Source: BJ22 sp021298375 (GTDB lineage: Bacteria > Planctomycetota > Planctomycetia > Pirellulales > Pirellulaceae). Taken from it: DNA of 64,000 nt. Below the pieces are notes generated by a model. That model did not search any database. It saw only the letters and a program-made list of their open reading frames with translations, and was not told the DNA's origin. Where the stretch lies: the NCBI GenBank assembly GCA_046343015.1, contig JBKDOL010000127.1, forward strand, positions 1 through 64,000, given 5' to 3'. Of the stretch, positions 15,979 to 24,744 are shown piece by piece (position 1 is the stretch's first letter; every line of letters starts with the position of its first letter). The translations under genes were made by a program, and so were the position numbers.

Positions 15979-18465
15979 TCAAACGTCGAGGTTGCGAACT
16001 TCCAAGGCGTGTTTTTCGATGAATTCGCGGCGGGGCTCTACCTTGTCACCCATCAACACGCGGAACAGCTCGTCCGCGTCGGCCGCGTTCGTCATCGTGA
16101 CTTTGACAAGCGTCCGGTTAGCCGGGTCGAGGGTTGTCTCGCGCAACTCTTCGGCGTTCATTTCACCCAATCCTTTAAAGCGGGTGACGGACATCCCCTT
16201 TTCGCCTGCGGCGCGGATGCCATTGAGCAGCCCGCGCAGGTCATCGATGCCAGAGAGGTTTTCCCCGCGGCGAATCGTGTACCGCGAGTCGTCCATCCCC
16301 GTTCGCTGCTGCGGCCAAAGGCTGTCGATCGAGAAGCCCATGTCCTCCAGTTCCTTGAGCCCGGAGTTGATGGTGCGGACTTCGTTGAGTTCGTTGATTT
16401 GTAATCGATTTTCGTTTCCATCCACTGCTTTTGGAGCACCTGTTGCGGAGACGTTCTCGGGATTGGCTTGCTCCACCGACATCTCTTTGCCGCTGCGGGC
16501 TTCTTCTGCCTTGACGAAGTCGTCCAGTTCTTTGCGGGTGACGAACCAGCGCTCCTGTCGCCCATGAAACACATGGAACACGGGCAGCCGGCCGGTTTCC
16601 ACCTGGATCCGCTGGGCGTGAGTACGGAGATTGATCCCTCGGCGCTCGAGAGCCATGATCGCATCTTCCATGCTGGCGAGCGTGTTGCAGAGCCGGCGAA
16701 TCGTTTCGCCGTCGAGGGTCCGCCCGTCCTCGGTAATCAGGGCCACATCCTCCATGCCGCGGTCCATCAACTGGCGCTTCATTTCCTCTTCGGTCTGGAC
16801 ATAGTAGGTGTCCTTTTTGACCTTTACGCGGAACAACGGCGGTTGGGCGACGTACACGTGCCCCTTCTCGATGAGCTGGCTCATCTGTCGATAGAAGAAG
16901 CAAAGAAGCAGCGTCCGGATGTGCGAACCATCGACGTCGGCGTCGGTCATGATGATGATCTTGCCATACCGCCGCTTGCTTAAATCCTGGTCGCCGCCCA
17001 CGCCGATCCGAATAGCGCCAATGATGCTCTGGACTTCTTCGTTGGCCAGTACCTTGTCTTCCCGGGCCTTATACGCGTTGATAATCTTGCCGCGGAGCGG
17101 GAGGATCGCCTGAAATTCCTTGAGTCGACCGCCTTCCGCACTGCCACCGGCAGAGTCACCTTCGACCAGGTACAGTTCGCATTTGTCGACATCGTTACTG
17201 AGGCAATCGCGAAGCTTGCCGGGCAAGCCAGCTCCACCCAGCACCGACTTTCGCCGCACCTGCTCACGCGCTTTGCGAGCTGCTTCCCGGGCCTCTGCCG
17301 CCTGGATACCCTTGCGCACGACCACTTTCGCCGGGCCAGGATTCTCTTCGAGGTAGGTCTTCAGGTACTCGCCAAAAGCCGAGTTGACGATCCCCTCGAC
17401 TTCATTGTTACCCAGCTTGGTCTTCGTCTGGCCCTCGAATTGCGGCTCTGGCACGCGCATCGAGATCACGGCGGTCAGGCCTTCGCGAAAATCTTCCCCG
17501 GTGACGTTGAGTTCCTTGGGAAACAGATTGTTCTTTTTGGCGTAGTTGTTCAACGACCTGGTCAAGGCCGTGCGAAAACCGGAGACGTGGGTTCCACCCT
17601 CCTGTGTGTTGATGTTATTGACATAGGAATGGACCGTTTCGGTCAGCTCGGCCGTGTATTGAACAGCCACTTCATAACCGATTCCTTCCTGTTCGCCGCG
17701 CAGGAAGATGACTTCCGAGTGCAGCGGATCACTGGAACGGTTCAGGTACTCAACAAACTCAATGATCCCGCGTTCATGGTAGAACTCTGCCGCTTCGCCC
17801 GAACGCTCGTCCCGAACCTTAATCCGGACCCCGCTGTTGAGAAACGCCAGGTCCTGCAGGCGTTTGTGAATGGTGTTGTAGTCAAATTTGGTCACCGGAA
17901 AGATCTGGGCGTCCGGCTTGAACGTGGTCTTCGTTCCCTGCTTGTCGGTTTTTCCCACGCGGTTCACCGGGCCCGTCGGTACGCCTCGTTCATATTCCTG
18001 CTGGAAGACGTGGCCATCGCGGGATACCTCCACAGCGCACCACTCTGAGAGGAAGTTGACCACCGTTACCCCGACGCCGTGCAGACCGCCGGAGATTTTG
18101 TAAGCTCCCTTGTCAAATTTTCCGCCGAATTTAAGGACGGTCATCACCCCTTCCAGGGTGGAAACCTCCCGGTCCATTTGCTCGGTCAATTGCTTGTGGA
18201 TGTCCACGGGAATTCCGCGACCATCATCCTGCACGGTCACTGACCCATCGTTGTTGATGGTGACGCTGACAAACTTGGCGTGACCAGCGAGACACTCATC
18301 AATTGAATTGTCGACGACTTCCCAGACGAGATGGTGCAAGCCTCGGACGGTCGTATCGGCAATGTACATGCCGGGGCGTTCGCGAACGTGCTCCAAGTCC
18401 GAGAGGTGTTGCAGGTCGGCTGAGGTGTATCCCGACTTGGCAGGTTCTGGCGTATCGTTGCTCAT
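15979..18465 (-). CDS. gyrB: DNA gyrase subunit B
   Basis: 828 residues, the usual GyrB length. The GHKL ATPase domain is at the N-terminus (EVVDNSIDECLAGHA with the catalytic Glu; DDGRGIPVDIH), followed by the transducer (QTKTKLGNNEVEG), the TOPRIM motif LVEGDSAGGSAEGGR with DADVDGSHIRTLLL, and the C-terminal tail ending in FKGLGEMNAEELRETTLDP and IEKHALEVRNLDV. With GyrA it introduces negative supercoils. Its position next to dciA-dnaN-dnaA is the classical origin gene order. No strong ribosome-binding site is visible before the ATG at 18465. Confidence 0.98.
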   Translation of the reverse strand: MSNDTPEPAKSGYTSADLQHLSDLEHVRERPGMYIADTTVRGLHHLVWEVVDNSIDECLAGHAKFVSVTINNDGSVTVQDDGRGIPVDIHKQLTEQMDREVSTLEGVMTVLKFGGKFDKGAYKISGGLHGVGVTVVNFLSEWCAVEVSRDGHVFQQEYERGVPTGPVNRVGKTDKQGTKTTFKPDAQIFPVTKFDYNTIHKRLQDLAFLNSGVRIKVRDERSGEAAEFYHERGIIEFVEYLNRSSDPLHSEVIFLRGEQEGIGYEVAVQYTAELTETVHSYVNNINTQEGGTHVSGFRTALTRSLNNYAKKNNLFPKELNVTGEDFREGLTAVISMRVPEPQFEGQTKTKLGNNEVEGIVNSAFGEYLKTYLEENPGPAKVVVRKGIQAAEAREAARKAREQVRRKSVLGGAGLPGKLRDCLSNDVDKCELYLVEGDSAGGSAEGGRLKEFQAILPLRGKIINAYKAREDKVLANEEVQSIIGAIRIGVGGDQDLSKRRYGKIIIMTDADVDGSHIRTLLLCFFYRQMSQLIEKGHVYVAQPPLFRVKVKKDTYYVQTEEEMKRQLMDRGMEDVALITEDGRTLDGETIRRLCNTLASMEDAIMALERRGINLRTHAQRIQVETGRLPVFHVFHGRQERWFVTRKELDDFVKAEEARSGKEMSVEQANPENVSATGAPKAVDGNENRLQINELNEVRTINSGLKELEDMGFSIDSLWPQQRTGMDDSRYTIRRGENLSGIDDLRGLLNGIRAAGEKGMSVTRFKGLGEMNAEELRETTLDPANRTLVKVTMTNAADADELFRVLMGDKVEPRREFIEKHALEVRNLDV

Positions 18466-18587
18466 CGTTGCTTTCTGGCGCTAAATTCTGTCAGGTTCAG
18501 CCTGGCCTTTGGGGCTTCAACTTTCCTGTATTTTCCAATTTGTCTTGGGGTCAATTCTTTGTTTCGGCTGCCGACAGGTGAGGCCCC

Positions 18588-18965
18588 TCAGTTGGCTGAT
18601 GGGTCGACCGGTCCCGTCTTGAATACCAGCCCTTGAAGGTTTGCCTGGGGAAGCTTTTGCTGCAGAGCCAACAGCAAACGATCCTTTTCAAAGTTCAGTT
18701 GCTGGTTAATCAGGCTGTGTCCTACTCTCACTTCCAGTTTCCTGTGCCGGAGGGCCAGCACTTGGGTGTGATTGACGAATTGCGGGTCGCAAACCGATCG
18801 CCAGGCGGCGATTAGTTCGTCCCGAGCCTGAACCTGGGTCACGCCCCTGCGGGCGATGACCCGATTGATCAGACGCTGAATCGACTGAGGAACAGGTGTA
18901 AACACCTGGCGGTGTTTCACCAGCTCTGCGGTAAATTCGAATTCTTCTTCCTCTTCGCTTTTCAT
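18588..18965 (-). CDS. dciA: DUF721-family protein, DciA-like helicase operator
   Basis: 125 residues. An acidic N-terminus (MKSEEEEEFEF) is followed by a DUF721 domain: PQSIQRLINRVIARRGVT, AWRSVCDPQFVNHTQVLALR, RKLEVRVGHSLINQQLNFEKDRLLLALQQKLP. DUF721/DciA proteins load or operate the replicative helicase in bacteria lacking DnaC/DnaI. It lies 18 bp after dnaN and upstream of gyrB, so the gene order fits a replication operon. The assignment rests on domain pattern plus neighbourhood. Confidence 0.82.
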   Translation of the reverse strand: MKSEEEEEFEFTAELVKHRQVFTPVPQSIQRLINRVIARRGVTQVQARDELIAAWRSVCDPQFVNHTQVLALRHRKLEVRVGHSLINQQLNFEKDRLLLALQQKLPQANLQGLVFKTGPVDPSAN

Positions 18966-18983
18966 CGGACTGTCGGGTCATCC

Positions 18984-20102
18984 CTATTTCCGGTCGCGGG
19001 CCAGCGGCATGATTACATAACCGTAATGGTCCGCCGTTTGGCAGAAAGCCGCCTGGTCGGAGCTCGCCACATCCATGGTGAAATTCTGATCCGGTGGCAG
19101 TACTTTGAGAAAATCAGCCATGTAACGATGGTCGAGCATGATTGCGAGCTCTGGTCCGCTGTATGCCACGGGCATCTCAATCCGCGATTGACCTACTTCA
19201 CTGGTCGAGTTGCTGAGAATGAGATTGCCTTCACTGAATACGAAATCCACCCCGCGACTTTCTTCACTGCTGACAATCGCCGCTTGTCGCAAGGCTGAAT
19301 ACATCGGCCCAATCGGCAACTCTATGCGATTGGTTTCCGTTCGTTTCGGAATCACATCACGCCATTTGGGGAAACGGCCTTCTACGAGCCTGGTCACAAA
19401 CAAACCATTGGGGACTTTAACCACCAGGTCATTCGCTCGGGGCAGAAGCTGAACCAGAGCCTCATCATCCGGAAGAATCCGTTCGATCAACTGCATCGCT
19501 CGAGCTGGCACAATAGTCGCCGTTCCTGTTCCATCCGGCTTGCCGACCACGTTCACCGGGCCTTCCATCTTGGCCAGCCGCCGGCCGTCGGTGCCGACTG
19601 AAATCAAAGACTTTTGATCATGCTCCAGCAGCACACCTCCCAAGGCGTAACGGCTGCTTTCCGTATCCGTTGCAAACAGCGTACGGCGAATCAACTCCCT
19701 CAAAACACCGGCTTTTACTTCCAAACAGTCATTGCCAGAGACGTCCGGTACCTCTGGAAACTCACTCGGGTTCTGACCTTGCAGCTCAAACTTACTGCTC
19801 CGACCACTGACTTTGGTCCGCGATTCATCACCTTCAATTGTCAACGTTTCTTCGTTGCTTTCCCGCATGATCATGTTCAACCGACCAACGGGGATCACCA
19901 CTGCCCCTGGTTGCTTGACATCGACGTCTGACATTCTCAAGCGAACACCGACCTCCGTGTCCGTCGCTGTCAGAATCAGGCTGTTATCAAACGCTTCCAG
20001 TTTGACGTTCTGGAGAATTGGCTTAGGGCTTCGCTGGGGCGCAACGATTGCGGCAATCTGAAACAACTTTTGAAAGTTTTCACGATTTACGACAAGCTTC
20101 AT
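18984..20102 (-). CDS. dnaN: DNA polymerase III beta sliding clamp
   Basis: 372 residues, the standard clamp length, with AAGGA upstream of the ATG at 20102. It begins MKLVVNRENFQKLFQIAAIV and has the beta-clamp signatures LTATDTEVGVRL, PVGRLNMIMRE, GVLLEHDQKSLISVGTDGRRL, and the C-terminus FTMDVASSDQAAFCQTADHYGYVIMPLARDRK, in which the last beta strand reads YVIMPLA. It clamps the polymerase on DNA. It sits between the oriC candidate and dciA. Confidence 0.98.
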   Translation of the reverse strand: MKLVVNRENFQKLFQIAAIVAPQRSPKPILQNVKLEAFDNSLILTATDTEVGVRLRMSDVDVKQPGAVVIPVGRLNMIMRESNEETLTIEGDESRTKVSGRSSKFELQGQNPSEFPEVPDVSGNDCLEVKAGVLRELIRRTLFATDTESSRYALGGVLLEHDQKSLISVGTDGRRLAKMEGPVNVVGKPDGTGTATIVPARAMQLIERILPDDEALVQLLPRANDLVVKVPNGLFVTRLVEGRFPKWRDVIPKRTETNRIELPIGPMYSALRQAAIVSSEESRGVDFVFSEGNLILSNSTSEVGQSRIEMPVAYSGPELAIMLDHRYMADFLKVLPPDQNFTMDVASSDQAAFCQTADHYGYVIMPLARDRK

Positions 20103-20432
20103 GAAACAGGTGTCCTTTTGGGGCGGGGAGCATCCCGGGTTAATCTTTAATTAATTAATTTGTTCAGTAGTCGAAGTAAGGAGTTGCCTTAGGTGTTGAT
20201 AACTGGTGCCAGTAGTCGGTAAGCAGCCCTCGAAACAGAGGGCTTGGCTGTTGTGGAAAACCGGTTGATGGCATGTTGATGAAGTGTCTTGAAAGCGAAC
20301 AGAAGTGACGGACAACGTTGACGGTTTGGTTTGACCAGGGATTCGAAAACAGACTTGGAGACAGTAACTGTCAATTTGCTGACAGGTTATCCGCAAGCAC
20401 TGGTTGAAAATGGTTTTGAATTTTCTCCTCGA
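20103..20432. other. Candidate replication origin (oriC) between dnaA and dnaN
   Basis: This spacer holds a strongly AT-rich tract (TTAATCTTTAATTAATTAAT, about 20139-20158) beside dnaN. It also carries DnaA-box-like sites: TTTTCCACA on the minus strand (20252-20260), TTATCCGCA (20387-20395) and TTATCAACA on the minus strand (20194-20202). Several GTTGAT words also recur. The gene order dnaA-dnaN-dciA-gyrB supports an origin here. Only one box matches TTWTNCACA exactly, so the assignment is tentative. No dnaA boxes were seen in the 136 bp upstream of dnaA. Confidence 0.5.
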
Positions 20433-21758
20433 TTAGTCTCGCATCCGGTCGTGGGAACATTGGAGCCACTCGGGAAGCGAATGCCGGGAAAACGGCAGTC
20501 GCTGCAAACTGGCAATTTGTTCCAGCTTTTCCAGTAATCGGTTAGCGGTGACCTCGAAGTGTTGATCGGTGTGAAATCGTTTCCGAGTTGCATCCACGGC
20601 ATTCAGCACAGTCGAATGATCACGATTTCCGAACAGCTGACCTAGTTCCGTGAGCGAGCAGTTACAAAGTGCCCGAATCAGCGTCATCGCCAAACCACGA
20701 GCTTGAACGGTAGTTTGTCGTCGACTGGAACCATAAAGCAGTTCTACAGGAAGATCGAAATGTTGGGCGACCGTTTCAATAATCAGCTGAGGCCAAGCCA
20801 AATTGGCTTCGGTTGTTGGCAAACAGAGAACGGCTTGAAGGTCAGCTGGTTCCCAGTATTCCCGTGACTGACCTCGAAAATGGACTTGGAGTTTTCGCAA
20901 AGTACCCATCAAGCCGGGATAGCTTTTCGTCTGGGGGAGATTTAACAACCACTCCCAAGCAGCTGATGAGAGGTTCAGACGGGCTTCCTGTGCCCAATCC
21001 AAAGCCAGTTTTTCGCGAGCAGTTTGACCTGGCAACGAAACAGGCAGGAGGAGACCGCCCAGGAGTCGACTGACCAAATCGGCCCTGAGCCCCGCCACGG
21101 CTTGCGGCGGTTGATTCAGGGTGAAGACTAACGGAATATCAGCCACTTCAAGCCGATCGATCAAGAGCAGCAACTGGCCCTGTGCGAAGGGGGAGTTGTG
21201 AAGCTGTTGCAGGTCGTCAATCATCACGGCTCCGGCCTGGAGGAAACGCTGGTGAAAAGCCGGCAGCGAGTTCGTATCGAGCGCTTCCTGAAGTTGCTGC
21301 GACCAGTCAAAAGCGGAAAGGCAAACTGCCTTGCTGGGAACAAGTCTGCCCGCCTCTGGGTGCTGATTATCCGGGGGGTTATCGGCCGGTACGGAGTGGG
21401 AAGTGACACGCAAGCGGAAGAAACGGTTTCGGGCCCAGCGCTTGGCCAGTGCGTCGGCAAGGACACTCTTGCCAGTTTGTGGAGGACCATAAAGGACTAC
21501 TGGTCCATCAACGAAATCGAGTTGGGTCAAGTCGCTCAGGACCCGAAGCAAAGAGTTCGCTTCATCGCCGACAAACCAAAGAGGAGGTTTGCCACTCAAA
21601 CTCCCGCCGGTCGCCGGTCGAACGGCCCGCTGGGAACCGGCTTCTTGAAGCAAAGAGCGGATCGAAGATTCTGTCGAGAGCGAGTCGCCCAAACGGGTAT
21701 CTGCTGTGCCACTTTCAAGAGGCAGCAGAAAGAGCTCGGATGGGGGTGCGGAAGACAT
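20433..21758 (-). CDS. dnaA: Chromosomal replication initiator DnaA, divergent and lacking domain I
   Basis: 441 residues from the ATG at 21758; the frame is open to 21974 but the extra part has no DnaA similarity. The AAA+ region has Walker A GPPQTGKS (91-98) and Walker B VMIDDLQQL (178-186). Domain IV (about 324-395) has the DNA-binding signature SRRQTTVQARGLAMTLIRAL and GNRDHSTVLNAV. The first 57 residues show no domain I fold, so the segment that normally contacts the helicase appears missing. The AAA+ core is also unusual (QTGKS rather than GxGKT). The neighbourhood makes the identity firm. Confidence 0.88.
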   Translation of the reverse strand: MSSAPPSELFLLPLESGTADTRLGDSLSTESSIRSLLQEAGSQRAVRPATGGSLSGKPPLWFVGDEANSLLRVLSDLTQLDFVDGPVVLYGPPQTGKSVLADALAKRWARNRFFRLRVTSHSVPADNPPDNQHPEAGRLVPSKAVCLSAFDWSQQLQEALDTNSLPAFHQRFLQAGAVMIDDLQQLHNSPFAQGQLLLLIDRLEVADIPLVFTLNQPPQAVAGLRADLVSRLLGGLLLPVSLPGQTAREKLALDWAQEARLNLSSAAWEWLLNLPQTKSYPGLMGTLRKLQVHFRGQSREYWEPADLQAVLCLPTTEANLAWPQLIIETVAQHFDLPVELLYGSSRRQTTVQARGLAMTLIRALCNCSLTELGQLFGNRDHSTVLNAVDATRKRFHTDQHFEVTANRLLEKLEQIASLQRLPFSRHSLPEWLQCSHDRMRD

Positions 21759-21894
21759 GGAACAGGCGACTGGAGAGAACTCGGAGAACGGGGTCCGGCA
21801 AGGGTACCGACGGACCCAAAATTCTAACAGTTCACCCACTTTTTCGCGAGCCGACAGCGGCCTGCGAAGCAGCCAAATCATCCCCCTTTTATCG

Positions 21895-23046
21895 CTATTT
21901 TCGCAAACCATTGACAATGCGACAGAGTTCCTCCCCAGCCCAGTCGAGGTCGCTCTGCTCTGTCCTTGTTCCAAAACTGATGCGGACAGAGGATTCGATC
22001 ACCTCCGGGGCCAATCCCATTGCTTGCAGGACAGGCGAGGGCTCACTGGATCCGCTGGCACAAGCCGAGCCAGTAGAGATTGCCAAACCGGCAAAGTCGG
22101 CAGCCAGCAGCAGGGCCTGTCGGTCCACCCCGGGAAAGGCGAGGTTCAAGGTGTTGGGCAGCTGCTGGGCAGCGGATCCATTGACCAGAAACCCGTCTCC
22201 CAGCCCCGCTTGGAGCCGAGTCAGGAAGCGGTCGCGCAAGACCTTGAGGCGAGCTTGTTGTTCTGACAGATTTTCCAGACAGAGTTCCAAAGCGCGATGG
22301 CACCCCACGGCCAAGGCGACATCTTCGGTTCCAGGTCTTAACCCAGCCTGTTGAAAGCCACCAAACAAGATAGGTTCCAAGCCTACTTCGGCCTTCAGAA
22401 GCAGCCCCCCAATCCCCCGCGGCCCATAGAACTTGTGCGGCGTGAAAGTGAGGGCGTCGACCCGCAGCTTGGCAAAGTCGACAGGAACCTTGCCGACCGC
22501 TTGGACGGCATCGGTGTGAACCAGAACGCCGCGGCTGTGAGCCAATTCGATAACTTCGGTCAGTGGCTGAAGCACACCCGTTTCGTTGTTGGCGAACATC
22601 ACGCTGATCAGGCTGGTCGGCCGCTCGAGAAGGTGCTCCAACGCATCCAGCCGGACTTGGCCGGTTTGGTCTACCGGAATCAGCTTGACATCCCGGCCAA
22701 GCCTGCGGAGATGCTCTGCGGCGGCCAGAACGCTGGGGTGTTCAATCGCCGAAACGAGTATCTGCTGGTCAGCTTTCTGGGCCGCGAGTCCGAGCAAAAG
22801 GAGGTTATTCGCCTCGGTGCCACCGCTGGTAAAGACCAAACGGTCGGAACGCATCCCAAAAGATTTCCCACCCAAAAGGGCAATGACGCCCGTACGGGAA
22901 CGCTCCAGCGCCTGCCGCGCCAGTTGCCCGGGACGGTGTTGGCTGGCGGGGTTGAGATAACCCTCCCGGTGGGCTTCCAGCAGAGCCTCAGCGACCAAAG
23001 GATGCAGCGGGGTGGTTGAATTGCAATCAAGGTAAACGGTTCTCAT
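21895..23046 (-). CDS. Cysteine desulfurase (NifS/IscS family)
   Basis: 383 residues from the ATG at 23046 (MRTVYLDCNSTTPLHP); upstream in-frame codons are not conserved. PLP-enzyme features: TSGGTEANNLLLLG, NNETGVLQPL, HTDAVQAVGKVPVDF, the PLP lysine in TFTPHKFYGPRGIGGLLL, and the catalytic-Cys loop STGSACASGSSEPSPVL. It releases sulfur from L-cysteine for Fe-S cluster or tRNA-thiolation pathways. No isc or suf partners are adjacent. It lies 136 bp upstream of dnaA in the same orientation. Confidence 0.95.
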   Translation of the reverse strand: MRTVYLDCNSTTPLHPLVAEALLEAHREGYLNPASQHRPGQLARQALERSRTGVIALLGGKSFGMRSDRLVFTSGGTEANNLLLLGLAAQKADQQILVSAIEHPSVLAAAEHLRRLGRDVKLIPVDQTGQVRLDALEHLLERPTSLISVMFANNETGVLQPLTEVIELAHSRGVLVHTDAVQAVGKVPVDFAKLRVDALTFTPHKFYGPRGIGGLLLKAEVGLEPILFGGFQQAGLRPGTEDVALAVGCHRALELCLENLSEQQARLKVLRDRFLTRLQAGLGDGFLVNGSAAQQLPNTLNLAFPGVDRQALLLAADFAGLAISTGSACASGSSEPSPVLQAMGLAPEVIESSVRISFGTRTEQSDLDWAGEELCRIVNGLRK

Positions 23047-23294
23047 CGCTTCAACTGTACCCTCGCCCATTCCGTCTGCCCAGCATTTCCCGAAGGGACC
23101 ACCAAGACTCCGCTCCCGGCGAAGAAAGGTATTCGGCAAAACAAGGGAGACAGCGGACGAATCCCGGAATTTAGGCCAGGTTTGACCTTTCACCAGGATT
23201 GGCCAAGCGCCAAAATGGGGCAGTGGCTTGGCGCAGAAGGAAATTCCCAGCGGGCTGAGCGCTCGGTTTCAGGCAAGGATTGAAGGCTGAACTG

Positions 23295-24026
23295 ATGGAA
23301 ACGGAACCGCAACTGAACGAGACGCTGCGGCGAGTCGAGGCAGTCATGTTTCTGGCGCGCAGTCCGCTTTCCAATCGCCGGATAGCCCAATTGGCTGGTC
23401 TGGAGGATGGAACAGAGGCTCGAGTCCATTTGAAGCAGTTGAACGCTTTCTATGATGCTGTTGGTCGTTCCTTTCACGTCAAGCAAGTGGCTGGGGGTTA
23501 TCAGCTTCGCACCCGTCCCCAATTCGCCCAGTGGCTTCGCAAGCTGGAGCATTTGCCAGCCCCCAGCCGCCTGTCTGGTCCGGCTCTGGAGACCTTGACG
23601 GTGATTGCCTATCGCCAGCCGATCATCAAGGCGGAGATCGAGGCCATTCGAGGCGTTAGCTGCGGCGAAATGATCCGCCAACTGCTGGAAAAAGGGCTGG
23701 TCCGCATATCTGGCCGAAGCGAAATGCTCGGTCATCCCTTCCTTTATTCAACAACCAAACTTTTTTTGACGACATTTGGTCTCAGCAGCCTTGAATCTTT
23801 GCCGCGGGCCGGAAAAATGCGGGGTACAGGTTTGCCGGCCTGGGCCGAGCCCGCCGCCGAACTTCCCCCGCTTGCCGCAGAACCAAAAAATACAAACACT
23901 AATACGGCTCTCGATGGTTCGGCTGGTGACAACGCCGAGCCCGATAACAACCAGGTGTCCGCAGCTGATTCAGCTGCCGGCTCCGAAGCGAACACTGGCT
24001 CCCAACTGGTCGACCAGAACGACTGA
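23295..24026 (+). CDS. scpB: Segregation and condensation protein B
   Basis: 243 residues using the ATG at 23295, which has GAAGG about 8 nt upstream (a TTG at 23280 is the alternative). The double winged-helix ScpB core is clear: LRRVEAVMFLARSPLSNRRIAQLAGL, YQLRTRPQFAQWL, LSGPALETLTVIAYRQPIIKAEIEAIRGVS, QLLEKGLVRISGRSEMLGHPFLY, TTKLFLTTFGLSSLESLP. The last 60 residues are a Thr/Asn/Ala/Asp-rich tail not needed for the fold. ScpB binds SMC-ScpA. Its location beside the origin region fits a role in segregation. Confidence 0.93.
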   Translation: METEPQLNETLRRVEAVMFLARSPLSNRRIAQLAGLEDGTEARVHLKQLNAFYDAVGRSFHVKQVAGGYQLRTRPQFAQWLRKLEHLPAPSRLSGPALETLTVIAYRQPIIKAEIEAIRGVSCGEMIRQLLEKGLVRISGRSEMLGHPFLYSTTKLFLTTFGLSSLESLPRAGKMRGTGLPAWAEPAAELPPLAAEPKNTNTNTALDGSAGDNAEPDNNQVSAADSAAGSEANTGSQLVDQND

Positions 24027-24154
24027 CCGATGACGGCTTCGAAAGAATCCCGGCGGAAGGTTGTAACTGGGGGGCGGAGACCGCCCAGCCGTGGGAAGCA
24101 GTTTCAGCTGATGCATTTGACGTTACTACTGATGAACCGATAGGAGACCTCGTC

Positions 24155-24592
24155 GTGACCCTGTCTCTCTTGCCCCGAAAAATTCGCCGACCCTCTCGCA
24201 AGGCTCTTCCAGAGCAGTTGTTGTGGTCTGTCCTGATCCCGGCCTCGCTCGCCGCGCGAAAGGATGAAGACGAAGAAGAGGAGGATGAAGAACTCGAAGA
24301 AGAAGACGACGAGTTTGAAGACGAAGACGGCGACGACGAAGAAGATGACTTCGAGGACGACGAATTCGAAGACGAAGAGGACGACTTCGAAGACGACGAA
24401 TTTGAAGACGATGAAGACTCGGAAGAAGAGGAAGAGGAAGACGCCGAGTGGGAAGAAGTCGACGACGAAGAGGAAGATGAAGAAGAGGATTCCGAGGAAG
24501 ACGAGGACTGGGAAGACGACGACGAAGATTGGGATGATGAAGATTCGGAAGAAGAGGAAGAGGAAGAGGAAGAAGAGGACGACGACTTTTAA
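24155..24592 (+). CDS. Hyperacidic low-complexity protein
   Basis: 145 residues from a GTG at 24155 with TAGGAGA about 6 nt upstream. The first 36 residues are basic and hydrophobic (MTLSLLPRKIRRPSRKAL, WSVLIPASLAARK). Nearly all the rest is Glu and Asp, with recurring blocks such as DDFEDDEFEDEEDD. A good hairpin terminator follows at 24665, so the region is a genuine transcription unit. A disordered, calcium- or protein-binding tail is conceivable, but no function can be assigned. The basic start could instead be a leader. Trinucleotide expansion (GAA/GAC) probably built the tail. Confidence 0.7.
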   Translation: MTLSLLPRKIRRPSRKALPEQLLWSVLIPASLAARKDEDEEEEDEELEEEDDEFEDEDGDDEEDDFEDDEFEDEEDDFEDDEFEDDEDSEEEEEEDAEWEEVDDEEEDEEEDSEEDEDWEDDDEDWDDEDSEEEEEEEEEEDDDF

Positions 24593-24664
24593 GCTCCTCT
24601 CCAACCCAACTCCCGAAATTCGCCCAGCCTTAGCCTGACGAAACGAAATCGAGAGCCATTCACA

Positions 24665-24695
24665 GGGCAGCCGCGAGCGTGGCTGCCCTTTTTTT
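24665..24695 (+). terminator. Rho-independent terminator
   Basis: 8-bp stem GGGCAGCC/GGCTGCCC with an 8-nt loop, followed by seven T. It terminates the transcript of the hyperacidic protein gene at 24155-24592. Confidence 0.93.
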
Positions 24696-24744
24696 CGCCC
24701 CAAGAGAATTAGGCGATTGGGGATTCGGTTGAGGATGCCCCCGC

